NCBI GenBank assembly: GCA_900696525.1
Contig: CAADGL010000016.1
Coordinates: forward strand, 124,001-188,000
Source: an uncultured Planctomycetota bacterium
Lineage (GTDB): Bacteria; Planctomycetota; Phycisphaerae; UBA1845; Fen-1342
DNA: 64,000 bases
Direction: 5' to 3'
The position numbers were made by a program, and so were the translations under genes. The notes under the pieces are model-generated. The model ran no database searches and had not been told where the DNA came from. It saw only the letters and a list, made by a program, of their open reading frames with translations. The number at the start of each line of letters is the position of its first letter. Within the stretch, counting starts at the first letter, position 1. Positions 49,572-58,367 of this stretch are shown here, in pieces.

Positions 49572-51746
49572 ATGCCCAAAGCCGTACGTTCGCTCCCCTT
49601 GGCGTTAGTGTCTGTTCTTGCTGCTCCAAGCCTTCTCGCCGGCCCCCCGGGCGATTGTGACAACAACGGCGTCGTCGACGCCGCCGACGTCGCCGCCTGG
49701 TACGCCTGCTTCCAGGGGCCGCTTTCGCCGCCCGGCCCGGGCTGCGAATGTGCCGACCTGAACGGCGACGGGGTGGTGGACATGCGCGACCTGGCGCTGC
49801 TCCAGCAACTGGTGCTGGCGGGGGCCCCGGTCCAGGAGGCGGAGCTGGCCGGGCTGGCCACGACGATCTACCCGTATTTCGAGCACGTCAACGCGTTCAA
49901 CGTCGGCTCGCCGGTGCAGATGGCGATCGACCCGTTTCTGATGCCTGGACTCGTCGGCAAGAACGTGCACATCTACGTCGTCGCCGACAAGAGCGCCGCC
50001 CAGTGGGGCAGCGATCCGGCGCTGGTCGACGTGCGCGGCGCGCCTCAGAGCTTCACCTTCTCCGGCGCGTCCATCCAGGCCAACACCGTCACGCTCTCGC
50101 TCGGCACGCTCAGCGCCAACGGCGGCATCGCCCTCGGACTCGGCTACGACGTCGTCATCGACGTGAACAAGGACGGCGTGCTGAACGGCGGCGACGTGAT
50201 CGACGGCCTGTCCAACGGCATCGGCTTGCACGTCCTGCCCGACCTCACGCTCGACGGCCCGCTCGCGACCTCGTCCGCCACCTACTCCGGCGGCACCTTT
50301 CTCGGCCAGGTCACCGTCTGGCCCACGAACCTCGCCGCGCTCGGGCCGCGCCCGCTCGTCGTCATCAGCCACGGCAACGGCCACCAGTACACCTGGTACA
50401 ACTACCTCCAGCAGAGCCTGGCTTCCTATGGCTACATCGTCATGAGCCATCAGAACAACACCGTGCCGGGCATCGAGAGCGCCTCGACCACCACGCTCAC
50501 CAACACCGACTACCTCCTGGCCAACCAGGCCACCATCGCCGGCGGCGCGCTCAACGGCCTCATCGACTCCAGCCGCATCATCTGGATCGGCCACAGCCGC
50601 GGCGGCGAGGGCGTCGTCCGGGCCTACGACCGCATCTTCGACGGCGCCTGGGCCCCGCAGAACTACACCCTCGACGACATCGTGCTGATCAGCAGCATCG
50701 CGCCGACCGACTTTCTCGGCACCGCCTCCTCCAACCCGCACGACGTCAACTACCACATGCTCTACGGCTCCGCCGACGGCGACGTCTGCGGCTGCCCGAA
50801 CAACGACGTGCCGCAGTCGTTCCACCTGCTCGACCGCGCCACCGGCACACGCCAGGCCACCTACGTCCACGGCGCCGACCACAACGACTTCAACTGCTGC
50901 GGCGTCAACGACTTCACCGGGCCGGCCGGCACCGAGATCGGCCGGCCCGAGGCGCAGCGCGTCGCCAAGGCCGTCTACCTGGCCCTCATCAAGCACTACG
51001 TCGAGGGACACCAGGCCGCCGGAGAGGTGCTCTGGCGCCAGTACGAGCGCTTCAAACCCATCGGCGTCGCGGGCGCCACCACCGTCGTCAGCCAGTTCAA
51101 GCCGAACCCGACCACCAGCGCCAGCTTCGTCATCGACGACTTCCAGGTCAACGGCAGCCCGAACTTCAGCAGCTCCGGCGGCGCGGTGAGCTACAACGTG
51201 CTGAACCTGACCGAGGGGCTGCTCGACGACAACAACACGTCGTTTGAGTGGTTGGTCTCGGACCCGATGAACGGCATGACCTACGCCCGCACCACCGACT
51301 ACTCGCGCGGCGTGGTCTTCGACTGGACGCTCGGGACCGATCGGTTCATCGAGTGGGCGATCATCCCCGCCGGCCGGGACTTCACGCCCTATCGCCACCT
51401 GTCGTTCCGCGCCTGCCAAGGCACGCGCCACCCCGAGACCGTCGCCGTCCTGGGAGACCTGGTCTTCACCGTCACGCTGCGCGACGCCTCGGGCACGACC
51501 AGCTCGATGCGCATCGACGCCTTCGGCGGCGGCATCGAGGAGCCCTACCAGCGCACGGGCTACGGCGTGGGCGCCGGCTGGCAGAACGAGTTCGAGACGA
51601 TCCGCCTGCCGCTCCAGGCGTTCCGCTTCAACGGCTCAGGGCTCGACCTGACCAACGTCGTCGCCGTCCGCTTCGAGTTCGGCACGTCGTACGGCGCCGG
51701 CCGCGGCCGGCTCGGCCTCGACGATCTGGAGCTGACGCGCGAGTAG
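49572..51746 (+). CDS. Secreted alpha/beta hydrolase with N-terminal dockerin-like EF-hand pair
   Basis: A 724-residue exported protein. After the signal peptide (residues 1-23) come two Asp-rich Ca2+-loop motifs, GDCDNNGVVDAADVAAW and CADLNGDGVVDMRDLALL. They are dockerin-like, but here at the N terminus rather than the C terminus. A beta segment with a third loop (DVNKDGVLNGGDVIDGL) leads to the alpha/beta-hydrolase core (VVISHGNGHQ as oxyanion strand, nucleophile S342 in IGHSRGGEG, and the probable catalytic His in YVHGADHNDF). The C-terminal ~200 residues are a beta-sandwich-like domain (SFVIDDFQVNG, RLGLDDLELT). A carboxylic-ester or polyester substrate (PHA- or polysaccharide-esterase type) is plausible but not shown. 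The ATG has a GAAGGGAAAGG site. Confidence 0.83.
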   Translation: MPKAVRSLPLALVSVLAAPSLLAGPPGDCDNNGVVDAADVAAWYACFQGPLSPPGPGCECADLNGDGVVDMRDLALLQQLVLAGAPVQEAELAGLATTIYPYFEHVNAFNVGSPVQMAIDPFLMPGLVGKNVHIYVVADKSAAQWGSDPALVDVRGAPQSFTFSGASIQANTVTLSLGTLSANGGIALGLGYDVVIDVNKDGVLNGGDVIDGLSNGIGLHVLPDLTLDGPLATSSATYSGGTFLGQVTVWPTNLAALGPRPLVVISHGNGHQYTWYNYLQQSLASYGYIVMSHQNNTVPGIESASTTTLTNTDYLLANQATIAGGALNGLIDSSRIIWIGHSRGGEGVVRAYDRIFDGAWAPQNYTLDDIVLISSIAPTDFLGTASSNPHDVNYHMLYGSADGDVCGCPNNDVPQSFHLLDRATGTRQATYVHGADHNDFNCCGVNDFTGPAGTEIGRPEAQRVAKAVYLALIKHYVEGHQAAGEVLWRQYERFKPIGVAGATTVVSQFKPNPTTSASFVIDDFQVNGSPNFSSSGGAVSYNVLNLTEGLLDDNNTSFEWLVSDPMNGMTYARTTDYSRGVVFDWTLGTDRFIEWAIIPAGRDFTPYRHLSFRACQGTRHPETVAVLGDLVFTVTLRDASGTTSSMRIDAFGGGIEEPYQRTGYGVGAGWQNEFETIRLPLQAFRFNGSGLDLTNVVAVRFEFGTSYGAGRGRLGLDDLELTRE

Positions 51747-51767
51747 CCCCACGGGGGATAGCGAAAC

Positions 51768-52418
51768 ATGAGAGCCATCATGCGACACCTGAATCCCATG
51801 ACCGCGGCGCTGACGCTCGCCCTGGTGCTGCCCTGCGCCGCCGAGCCGCCCCCCTGCCCCGAGACGCCAGCGACGATCGAGCGCCTGCTGTACCTCCGCC
51901 CCTTCACCGTCGAGCAGCCGTTCCAGCACGTCTGGCGCGCCGAGCAGCCCGCGGTGACGCGCGGCGTGCTGATCGTCGTCGCCGTCAAGCCCGACCTGGT
52001 CTATCCGCGGCAGATCGCCGAGCCCGTCCTTTACGTCGGACGGCAAACCGCTCGCCGCGTCAACGTCGGCTACGCCTCCGGCCGCGTCATCGCCATCGTG
52101 CCCGGCGACGTGAACCTCGAGACCGACCCGGTCTGGTTTGGTACGCCGCGGCTTCCCGAGCAGGTCGATGCCAGGATCATCGCCCAGGAGCTCGAGGCGG
52201 CCCAGCGCGCCGGCATCCGTCCGGTGGCCGGCGAGCAGCTCCGCGCGGCCCGGTCGGTCGAGCCCGAGACGCTGAAGCTCGCCGACGAGGAGGCGCTGCT
52301 GCGCGAGGCCGCGCGCCTCATCCTCAAGCACGCACCGGACGAGCGCGAGCAGGCCGAGGGCCTCATGCTCTCGAGCCGCAAGCCCGGCCAGCCGGAGAAG
52401 AAAGAGGTCAAGCCATGA
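51768..52418 (+). CDS. Hypothetical exported protein, 216 residues
   Basis: I do not recognise this protein. Residues 1-25 form a signal peptide (MTAALTLALVLPCAA). A beta-strand-rich central part (TRGVLIVVAVKPDLVYPRQ, VLYVGRQTARRVNVGYASGRVIAIVPG) is followed by a helical charged C terminus (DEEALLREAARLILKHAP) ending in Lys/Pro. The stop overlaps the start of the next gene (ATGA at 52415). With the hydrolase gene 21 bp upstream, the three genes probably form one transcript. VLYVGRQTARRVNVGYASG may be the core of a small beta domain involved in protein contacts, which is only a guess. Confidence 0.68.
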   Translation: MRAIMRHLNPMTAALTLALVLPCAAEPPPCPETPATIERLLYLRPFTVEQPFQHVWRAEQPAVTRGVLIVVAVKPDLVYPRQIAEPVLYVGRQTARRVNVGYASGRVIAIVPGDVNLETDPVWFGTPRLPEQVDARIIAQELEAAQRAGIRPVAGEQLRAARSVEPETLKLADEEALLREAARLILKHAPDEREQAEGLMLSSRKPGQPEKKEVKP

Positions 52419-53242
52419 TGCGCCCCACGGGCTGCACGTTCACCATCGCCACGCTCGCTGTCGCGGCCACGCTCGCCGCTGCGGCGCACGCGGGGACCGT
52501 TTCGCTGGCGCTGTCGTCGCCGCAACACGGCCAGACGGTCCTGCCCGGCGCCACGATCTCGTGGTCGATCCACGCCACCGTCAGCGCGGGCGACAACCTC
52601 GGCCTCGCGCTGGTCTCGGTGGACCTCGTCCAGGACGCCGGCGCGCCCGCGACGCTCGATCTTCTGCCCGCCACGCCAGACGCCGCCCTCGCCGACTTCG
52701 ACCGCCCGCGCGGCCTCTGCAACCCCGGCTCCCCCTCCGGCTTCGGCGGCACGCCCGCTGGCCCGCCGGGCGGCCAGAACCTGCTCCAGATCGGCGGGGC
52801 GCAGAACACCTTCGGCGTCGCCGGTGCGGGCATCGGCGAAGACGTCGTCGTCGACGGCGGCGTGGGGCAAGGCGTCGGGGGCCAGGTGATCGTCACCGGA
52901 TCGTTCGCGGCCCCGGCCATCGCCGGGACGTACACGTACGAGCTTCAGAACGCGCTGGCCAACGTGCTCACGGCGATCAACCCGGCCCCGCTTCAATCGA
53001 CGGTCGAGCCGGCCACGGTGATCCTCGCCGCGCCGGTGCTCAGCTTCACGGTGGGCGGCCTGACCGGCGACCTGGACGGCTCGGGCTGCGTCGATCAGAG
53101 CGACCTGGGCATCCTCCTGGCCAACTTCGGCTGTGAGCAGCCGGGCCCCTGCCCGGGTGACGTGGACGGCGACGGCGACACGGACCAGGGCGACCTTGGG
53201 GCGCTGCTGGCCTTCTTTGGCCAGGGTCCGAACTGTCCCTGA
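52415..53242 (+). CDS. Secreted protein with C-terminal dockerin-like EF-hand pair
   Basis: A 275-residue exported protein. A signal peptide (residues 1-27, ending AAAAHAG) is followed by a ~190-residue beta-rich part (VSLALSSPQHGQTVLPGATISWSI, PAIAGTYTYELQNAL) that resembles PEP-CTERM-type or fibronectin-like exported domains. The C terminus has two Asp-rich Ca2+ loops, DLDGSGCVDQSDLGILLANFG and DVDGDGDTDQGDLGALLAFFG, nearly the same as the pair in the propeller protein at 42.6 kb. The start at 52415 overlaps the upstream stop. It may be a cell-surface structural or binding protein; no enzyme motif is visible. Confidence 0.78.
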   Translation: MMRPTGCTFTIATLAVAATLAAAAHAGTVSLALSSPQHGQTVLPGATISWSIHATVSAGDNLGLALVSVDLVQDAGAPATLDLLPATPDAALADFDRPRGLCNPGSPSGFGGTPAGPPGGQNLLQIGGAQNTFGVAGAGIGEDVVVDGGVGQGVGGQVIVTGSFAAPAIAGTYTYELQNALANVLTAINPAPLQSTVEPATVILAAPVLSFTVGGLTGDLDGSGCVDQSDLGILLANFGCEQPGPCPGDVDGDGDTDQGDLGALLAFFGQGPNCP

Positions 53243-53275
53243 TCCGAAGCCGGCACCGCCGGCCGCGTGGCGCGG

Positions 53276-55036
53276 CTAGCCCTCCAGCCGGTTGAAGTGC
53301 TGCGCTCCGATCGCCAGCGCCCCCGTCGCCACCACGACGCCCAGCCCCAGCAGCCCGGACAGCAGCAGCCAGCCCTCGGGCGTCAGGTTGTTCGGCGCCG
53401 ACAGCTCGCTTTCGGAGGAGACGCGCATCAGGCTCAGGATCGCGACGCCGCCGATCTCGACCAGCACAAACAGCATGCTGGCGATGAGGTTGAAGGTGCC
53501 GCCAAAGCCGGCCGCGATGCGGGCCGGGTTGCGCTGGCCGAAGACCGGGAAGCGCGCCCCCAGCCCGATCGCCAGGCCGGACAGCCCGATGCAGATCGAC
53601 AGGCACACGAGCATCGTCACCATCGACCAGAACGGATGCAGGTCGAGCATGTGGACCGCCAGCCACATCACGCCGCCGGCCGAGACCACCGTGAGCGCCA
53701 GGGCGAAGAAGAACTTGACGAGCAGCAGCGTGACGCGCCGCAGCGGCAGCAGCTCGAGCAGCCAGAGCTGCTGGCTTTCGAGCGAGACCATCGGAAAGAC
53801 GAAGCGGCTGGTGAAGGTGGCGAGGATCAGGCTGACGGTGGTGAGGTTCAGGAAGGTCATGAGGTTCTTGCTGGGCGAGCTCTCGACGTCGAGCGGCAGG
53901 CGCTGAAGGTTGGCCACGTAGACCAGCAGCAGGCCGAACATGATCACGATCTGCGTCCACTGCCGCGCGTCGCGCATGAAGTGCCGCACGTCCTTCAGCA
54001 GCAGCCGGTGCATCGCCCGCGGCAGCAGCAGCCGCGCCGGCGCACAGCAGGCGCCCGTGATCCAGCCGCGGCGGATCGTCGGCGAGTAGCGGCCCTGGAG
54101 CGCGCGGCTGTAGGCCAGCGGCCACGAGCGGCCCAGCACGTTGATCGTCGCCCACGAGACGAACGCCGCGTTGCCCAGCACGATGCCCAGGTACAGCAGG
54201 CTCTCGCCAACGTCGCGCTCCATCACGGCCACGATGCCGTTCGCCGTCCAGGTGTTGGGCATCAGCGGCTGGCGCAGGAACCTCAGGTTTCCAAACAGCT
54301 CCTCGACCCAGCGCTCCGACTCCCACGAGGCCGACGAGGCGCGCGCGATCCAGTAGAGCGCCCCCAGCCCGATCGCGACGCTGATCGCCCCCACGGCCCG
54401 CAGCGGCCGGCGCGGCGCGAACATCGCGATCGCCCACGCCGCCAACAGCCCGGCGCAGGCCGGCATCGCAACGAAGGCCACGAAGTGCGCGAGGAAGAGC
54501 GGGTAATAGTACCACTCGACTTGGGTATTGCTGGCGACGGCCAGCATCAGCGGACCGCCCAGCAACAGGAACGACCAGCTCGACAGCAGCATGCCCTCGA
54601 CCCACTTGGCACACACGATTTGCCTGGGGTCGACCGGCATCGCCAGCAGGTGCCCGGCCTCGTGCCGCCCGTAGAGCGTGCTGAAGGTCAGGATGGCGTT
54701 GGAGAACGCCAGCATCACCGCCAGAACCAGGAAGAAATGCACGAAGATCGCGTGATTGGCGATGCCGGCCACGAGCCCCAGCCGCCGCACGTAGCCCAGC
54801 ACGCCGTCGAGCAGCACGTACAGCGCCACCCAGATCAGCACCAGCAGCACGGCCACCGCCAGCGTCCGCAGCGGCGCCTCGCGTATCTGCTGGTCCAGCG
54901 CGTTGCGCATCTGGAGCCCGCGGGCCCGCGCCAGCGACAGCAGGGCAAGGGATCGACGCCGTGGCGCCGCGGCACCAGGCGGCCCTCCCGGAGGACCGCC
55001 CGGCTCGGCCTGCGGCTCCCACGGCGGCCGCGTCAT
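53276..55036 (-). CDS. ABC transporter permease (ABC-2 type)
   Basis: A 586-residue membrane protein with about 14 hydrophobic segments after a cytoplasmic, Pro/Gly-rich N terminus (TRPPWEPQAEPGGPPGG). It matches the large ABC-2-type permeases that are coded next to a single ATPase and export or move unknown substrates. Motifs typical of the group include FSTLYGRHEAGHLLAMPVDPRQIVCAKW near the first third and LESQQLWLLELLPLRRVTLLLVKF in the centre. The start at 55036 overlaps the stop of the ATPase gene (ATGA), and the exporter genes end here. Substrate unknown. Confidence 0.85.
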   Translation of the reverse strand: MTRPPWEPQAEPGGPPGGPPGAAAPRRRSLALLSLARARGLQMRNALDQQIREAPLRTLAVAVLLVLIWVALYVLLDGVLGYVRRLGLVAGIANHAIFVHFFLVLAVMLAFSNAILTFSTLYGRHEAGHLLAMPVDPRQIVCAKWVEGMLLSSWSFLLLGGPLMLAVASNTQVEWYYYPLFLAHFVAFVAMPACAGLLAAWAIAMFAPRRPLRAVGAISVAIGLGALYWIARASSASWESERWVEELFGNLRFLRQPLMPNTWTANGIVAVMERDVGESLLYLGIVLGNAAFVSWATINVLGRSWPLAYSRALQGRYSPTIRRGWITGACCAPARLLLPRAMHRLLLKDVRHFMRDARQWTQIVIMFGLLLVYVANLQRLPLDVESSPSKNLMTFLNLTTVSLILATFTSRFVFPMVSLESQQLWLLELLPLRRVTLLLVKFFFALALTVVSAGGVMWLAVHMLDLHPFWSMVTMLVCLSICIGLSGLAIGLGARFPVFGQRNPARIAAGFGGTFNLIASMLFVLVEIGGVAILSLMRVSSESELSAPNNLTPEGWLLLSGLLGLGVVVATGALAIGAQHFNRLEG

Positions 55037-55863
55037 GCCCGCCGCTCCAGCCCCGCCGGCGCGGCGCTCGCCTCGTCGGTCAGTTGCAGGAAGATGTCCT
55101 CCAGGCGCGTTCCCGGCGACTGCGACTGGAGCGCGGCGAGCGTGCCGAGCGCCACGAGCCGGCCGCTCGACAGGATCCCGATCCGGTCCGCCACCGCCTC
55201 CGCGACGTCGAGCGTGTGCGTGCTCATGAACACCGTGCACCCGGCCTGGGCCAGCTCGCGGAAGATCGTCTTGATGACGCGGATCGAGCGCGGATCCAGC
55301 CCCACCAGCGGCTCGTCCACCACCAGCAGCCGCGGCTCGTGGATCAGCGCCGCCGCGAGCGCCAGCTTCTGCTTCATTCCGTGGCTGTAGCCCTCGGTGA
55401 GCTGGTCGAGGAACGCCGCCATGTCCAGCCGCTGCACGAGGTGCGCCAGGCGCTCTGCGGCGAGCGCCGGCGGCACACCGTACATGTCGCGGACGAAGTG
55501 GATGAACTCGCGGCCGGTGAGCTTGTCATAGAGGAAAGGCAGGTCGGGAACGTAGGCGATGTGCTGCTTGGCCTGGCGCGGCGCATCGCGCATCGACAGG
55601 CCGCAGACGGTCACGTGGCCGCTGTCCGGCCGCAGCAGGCCGGTCGTCATTTTCAGCGTGGTGGTCTTGCCGGCGCCGTTTGGGCCGAGGAAGGCGAACA
55701 CTTCGCCCGCGTACAGCGTCAGGCTCAGGCTGCTCACCGCGACCTTCACGCCGAAGCGCTTGGTCACCCCCTCCAGCCGGGCGGTCTCGATCCGCCCGTC
55801 GTCGCCGGGCGGCGACCCGCGCCGCTCGCCGCCATCATCGCTGAAGGGCGCTGGTCGCGTCAT
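55033..55863 (-). CDS. ABC transporter ATP-binding protein
   Basis: A 276-residue ATPase. Walker A is GPNGAGKTTT (residues 60-69), the ABC signature is degenerate (YSHGMKQK, 159-166, for the usual LSGGQ), Walker B is LLVVDEP (179-185) and the switch His is H216 (STHTLD). The Q-loop reads YVPDLP, with Asp in place of Gln, as seen in ABC-2-type exporters. The chain starts with ~25 Gly/Asp-rich residues. Its start (55863) overlaps the stop of the upstream gene and its stop overlaps the permease start, so three genes are translationally coupled. It powers the permease. Confidence 0.92.
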   Translation of the reverse strand: MTRPAPFSDDGGERRGSPPGDDGRIETARLEGVTKRFGVKVAVSSLSLTLYAGEVFAFLGPNGAGKTTTLKMTTGLLRPDSGHVTVCGLSMRDAPRQAKQHIAYVPDLPFLYDKLTGREFIHFVRDMYGVPPALAAERLAHLVQRLDMAAFLDQLTEGYSHGMKQKLALAAALIHEPRLLVVDEPLVGLDPRSIRVIKTIFRELAQAGCTVFMSTHTLDVAEAVADRIGILSSGRLVALGTLAALQSQSPGTRLEDIFLQLTDEASAAPAGLERRA

Positions 55864-56693
55864 TCGCTCTCGAGATCCGTCCCGCCGGAGTACCAGGCGC
55901 GGCTGCTGAAAGGCTCGTCGATGATCGTAAGCAGTCCGAAAAGGGGCAGATCGATCTCCTGGCGCAGCACGCGACCGTCGAGCCCGACCCACACGCGCAG
56001 CCCGTTGGCCTCCACCCGGTACACCGGGACCTTCTCGCCGCCGTGCGAGATTTCCTCCTCGGCGGTGACGCGCACCAGCACGGACTCGGTGGCGAAGCGC
56101 TGGCCGGAGAGCCGCGAGGTGACGTGGGCCAGCGGATTGACGAGCTCCATGCGCCAGACGCGCCCCACGAACAGGTCCGGCAGCGTATCGAACGGCCGCA
56201 GCGCGTCGCCGAGGCTGCGCGTGGCGCTGGCGGGCAGCGCGAAGCTGCCGGTCTGGTCGCCGATCTGCCACTGGCAGGCGAAGTCGCTGGTCGAGAACCG
56301 CTCCCCCTTCATGCGCACCGTCGTGCCTAGCCCCTCCACGCTCATGTCGATCTCGTCCAGGACTCCCTGACGGTCCAGCAGCATGTTCGTGCGGATGATC
56401 ACCTGCGGCGTCACGTGGCCCTGAATCCGGACTGGCCGAAGGTTCGTGCGGGCGAAGATGCGGATGCGCGTCTCGGTCGCGCGCGTGTCGGTCCAGGTCG
56501 TCCCGATCCGCAGGCCGCGGCTGTCGAAAATCCCGGCCTGCGTACGCACGCCCTCCCCGGGCGGCAGGTGCACCGCTGCCGAACGCGGCGCCTCGCCCGC
56601 CAGCCACATCGGAAACAGGTCATGGAAGAACAGCGCGGTGTTGGCAAAGGCCATCGCGCCGAGGGTGGTGATGCCGATCCATCGGTTCAACAT
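55860..56693 (-). CDS. Membrane-anchored protein linked to the ABC exporter
   Basis: A 277-residue protein. One N-terminal helix (WIGITTLGAMAFANTALFF) anchors a ~245-residue exported, beta-rich domain (TRIRIFARTNLRPVRIQGHV, WQIGDQTGSFALPASATRSL, VPVYRVEANGLRVWVGLDGRVLRQEI). The ATG at 56693 gives a good membrane anchor. An upstream in-frame stretch of 42 residues is Arg/Ser/Ala-rich and probably not translated. The stop overlaps the ATPase start (ATGA). I recognise no family. It may be the periplasmic partner of the exporter, which is inferred from coupling only. Confidence 0.68.
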   Translation of the reverse strand: MLNRWIGITTLGAMAFANTALFFHDLFPMWLAGEAPRSAAVHLPPGEGVRTQAGIFDSRGLRIGTTWTDTRATETRIRIFARTNLRPVRIQGHVTPQVIIRTNMLLDRQGVLDEIDMSVEGLGTTVRMKGERFSTSDFACQWQIGDQTGSFALPASATRSLGDALRPFDTLPDLFVGRVWRMELVNPLAHVTSRLSGQRFATESVLVRVTAEEEISHGGEKVPVYRVEANGLRVWVGLDGRVLRQEIDLPLFGLLTIIDEPFSSRAWYSGGTDLESE

Positions 56694-56876
56694 TCGGCCT
56701 GCCCACGTGCGAACGGCGGCGACGCCGGCCGCCGGCGCCGGCTCCTTGCTCGGCGCAGCCCCGACGCAGCCCGCGCTCGAACAACTGTGAATTCTACGTC
56801 GCGCGCCCACGCCGGGCAACGAGAACGAAGGCGGCGGAGCCCGGCGACGAGAGGGCGGCGGAGCGGCGAAGCGCGC

Positions 56877-57932
56877 TCATGCCGGCTGGGCGGCCCGGCG
56901 CTCAAAGACGCCCAGGCCGGGGCGTTCGGCGAGACTGAGTGTCGACCGCTCCTGCACGATCCCTTCGAAGGGGTCGTCGGCCAGCAGCAGCGCTCCGTCG
57001 AGGTCGGCGTAGTCCACCAGGCTCGCGAGCGTCAACGCCGGGGCGATCGCCAGGCTGCTCGACACGAAGCAGCCCAGCATCACGCCCATGCCCAGCCCCC
57101 GGGCCAGGTGAATCATGCGCAGGGCCTCGCGCATCCCGCCGCACTTGTTCAGCTTGATGTTGATGCCGTCGACCAGCCCGGCCAGCGGTGCGACGTCCGC
57201 CGGCCGCTGGCAGCTCTCGTCAACGAAGATGGGCGCGACGCCGAGCGCCCGCAGCCGGCCGAACTCGCGCCACGCCGGCCGGGCCAGCGGCTGCTCGATC
57301 ATCGCCGGCGCGAAGCGCGCCAGCGCCCGGATGTGCGACTCGGCCTCGTCCCCGGAGCGCCAGGCCTCGTTCGCGTCGAGCAGCAGCGGCCCGCCGAACC
57401 GCTCGCGGATCAGGCCCAGCGTCTGCTGATCGGTTTCGACGCCCACCTTGACCTTGAGTGCCTCGTAGCCGGCGGCCAGCGCCTCCTCCACCTTCTGCCG
57501 CGTTTCCCGCGGGTCGGCGACGCCGATCGTGAACGTCGTCGTCGTGCGCGGGCGGGCCAGCCCAAGCAGCTTCCAGACCGGAACGCCGAGCCGCAGCCCC
57601 ACCCAGTCGTGGCAGGCGCTGTCGAGCGCCGCAATCACGGCGCGCTGGGCGTCGTGCTCGCGGATCGCCTCGGCGACGATCGGCTCGATGGCGAACGGGT
57701 CGGCCGCAGCGCCCGCCCCCGGCGTCGCCAGGCGCCGCGCGATCCGCTCCAGGGCGGCCTCGGAAAGCTCCAGCGACTGCCCATAGAGCCGCGAAGCCAC
57801 GACCTCGCCCAGCCCCGCCAGCCCCTCGTGCTCGAGGCGGACAACGATCGTCTCCTTCTCATCGACGCCGCCCTGGGCGGTCGCAAAGCGATACTTCGGC
57901 CGCAGCCGCTGCCTGTGCCAGCTCAGCTTCAC
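56877..57932 (-). CDS. Enolase-superfamily epimerase, L-Ala-D/L-Glu (dipeptide) epimerase type
   Basis: A 351-residue enzyme of the enolase superfamily, muconate-lactonising subgroup. The catalytic KxK pair is K160 and K162 (LKVKVG), the three metal ligands are D186 (LLDANEAW), E213 (MIEQPL) and D238 (FVDES), and the second catalytic Lys is K260 (INIKLNKCGG). Spacing and the NIKLNKCGG loop match L-Ala-D/L-Glu epimerase (YkfB/YcjG), which acts on murein-derived or other dipeptides. It starts with GTG at 57932, overlapping the stop of the small protein upstream. The exact dipeptide cannot be told from sequence. Confidence 0.85.
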   Translation of the reverse strand: MKLSWHRQRLRPKYRFATAQGGVDEKETIVVRLEHEGLAGLGEVVASRLYGQSLELSEAALERIARRLATPGAGAAADPFAIEPIVAEAIREHDAQRAVIAALDSACHDWVGLRLGVPVWKLLGLARPRTTTTFTIGVADPRETRQKVEEALAAGYEALKVKVGVETDQQTLGLIRERFGGPLLLDANEAWRSGDEAESHIRALARFAPAMIEQPLARPAWREFGRLRALGVAPIFVDESCQRPADVAPLAGLVDGINIKLNKCGGMREALRMIHLARGLGMGVMLGCFVSSSLAIAPALTLASLVDYADLDGALLLADDPFEGIVQERSTLSLAERPGLGVFERRAAQPA

Positions 57933-58249
57933 GCCAGTCCGTCGCCTTCGTCGCTTTCGCCGTCGACGTCCACGACGTCGTCGAGGGCCGAGAGACTGAT
58001 GATCGCCGTGCGTTCGACGTGCACGAGCCGGCGGTTTGTCCGGCGCGTGCCGCTTTTCTCCAGGTCGCGCGCCTGGCTGATGTAGACTTCCTTGGGGCTG
58101 TGACCGTCGCTTCGGTCATGCACGTCGGCGTCGGCAAGCCAGTAGCCGCGCTCGCTGAAGGCCGTAAGCGTGCCGATGTAGATCATCGGCCCCTGCGTGT
58201 CGAGCACGACGCGCCGCCGCAGGTACCTTGCTAGCTCGGGCTCGCCCAT
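57929..58249 (-). CDS. Small conserved protein coupled to the dipeptide epimerase
   Basis: A 106-residue protein without signal peptide. Its beta-rich first half (RRRVVLDTQGPMIYIGTLTAFSERGYWLAD) resembles Sm-like or SH3-like barrels, and the second half is charged with a C-terminal acidic run (DVDGESDEGDGLA). The ATG at 58249 is likely, with AGGTGGC in front; a GTG three codons earlier is less so. It overlaps the epimerase by 4 nt (GTGA). Role unknown. Confidence 0.7.
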   Translation of the reverse strand: MGEPELARYLRRRVVLDTQGPMIYIGTLTAFSERGYWLADADVHDRSDGHSPKEVYISQARDLEKSGTRRTNRRLVHVERTAIISLSALDDVVDVDGESDEGDGLA

Positions 58250-58367
58250 GGCTGCCACCTGGTCACGTCAAGCCGCTCGAGCCCGCCGCGCGCACGACGC
58301 TGTACGCCGCCACGCCGGGGCCCCCAAGACCCGCTGACGCTCGCCGGTTAGCATACGTCGGCGGCGC

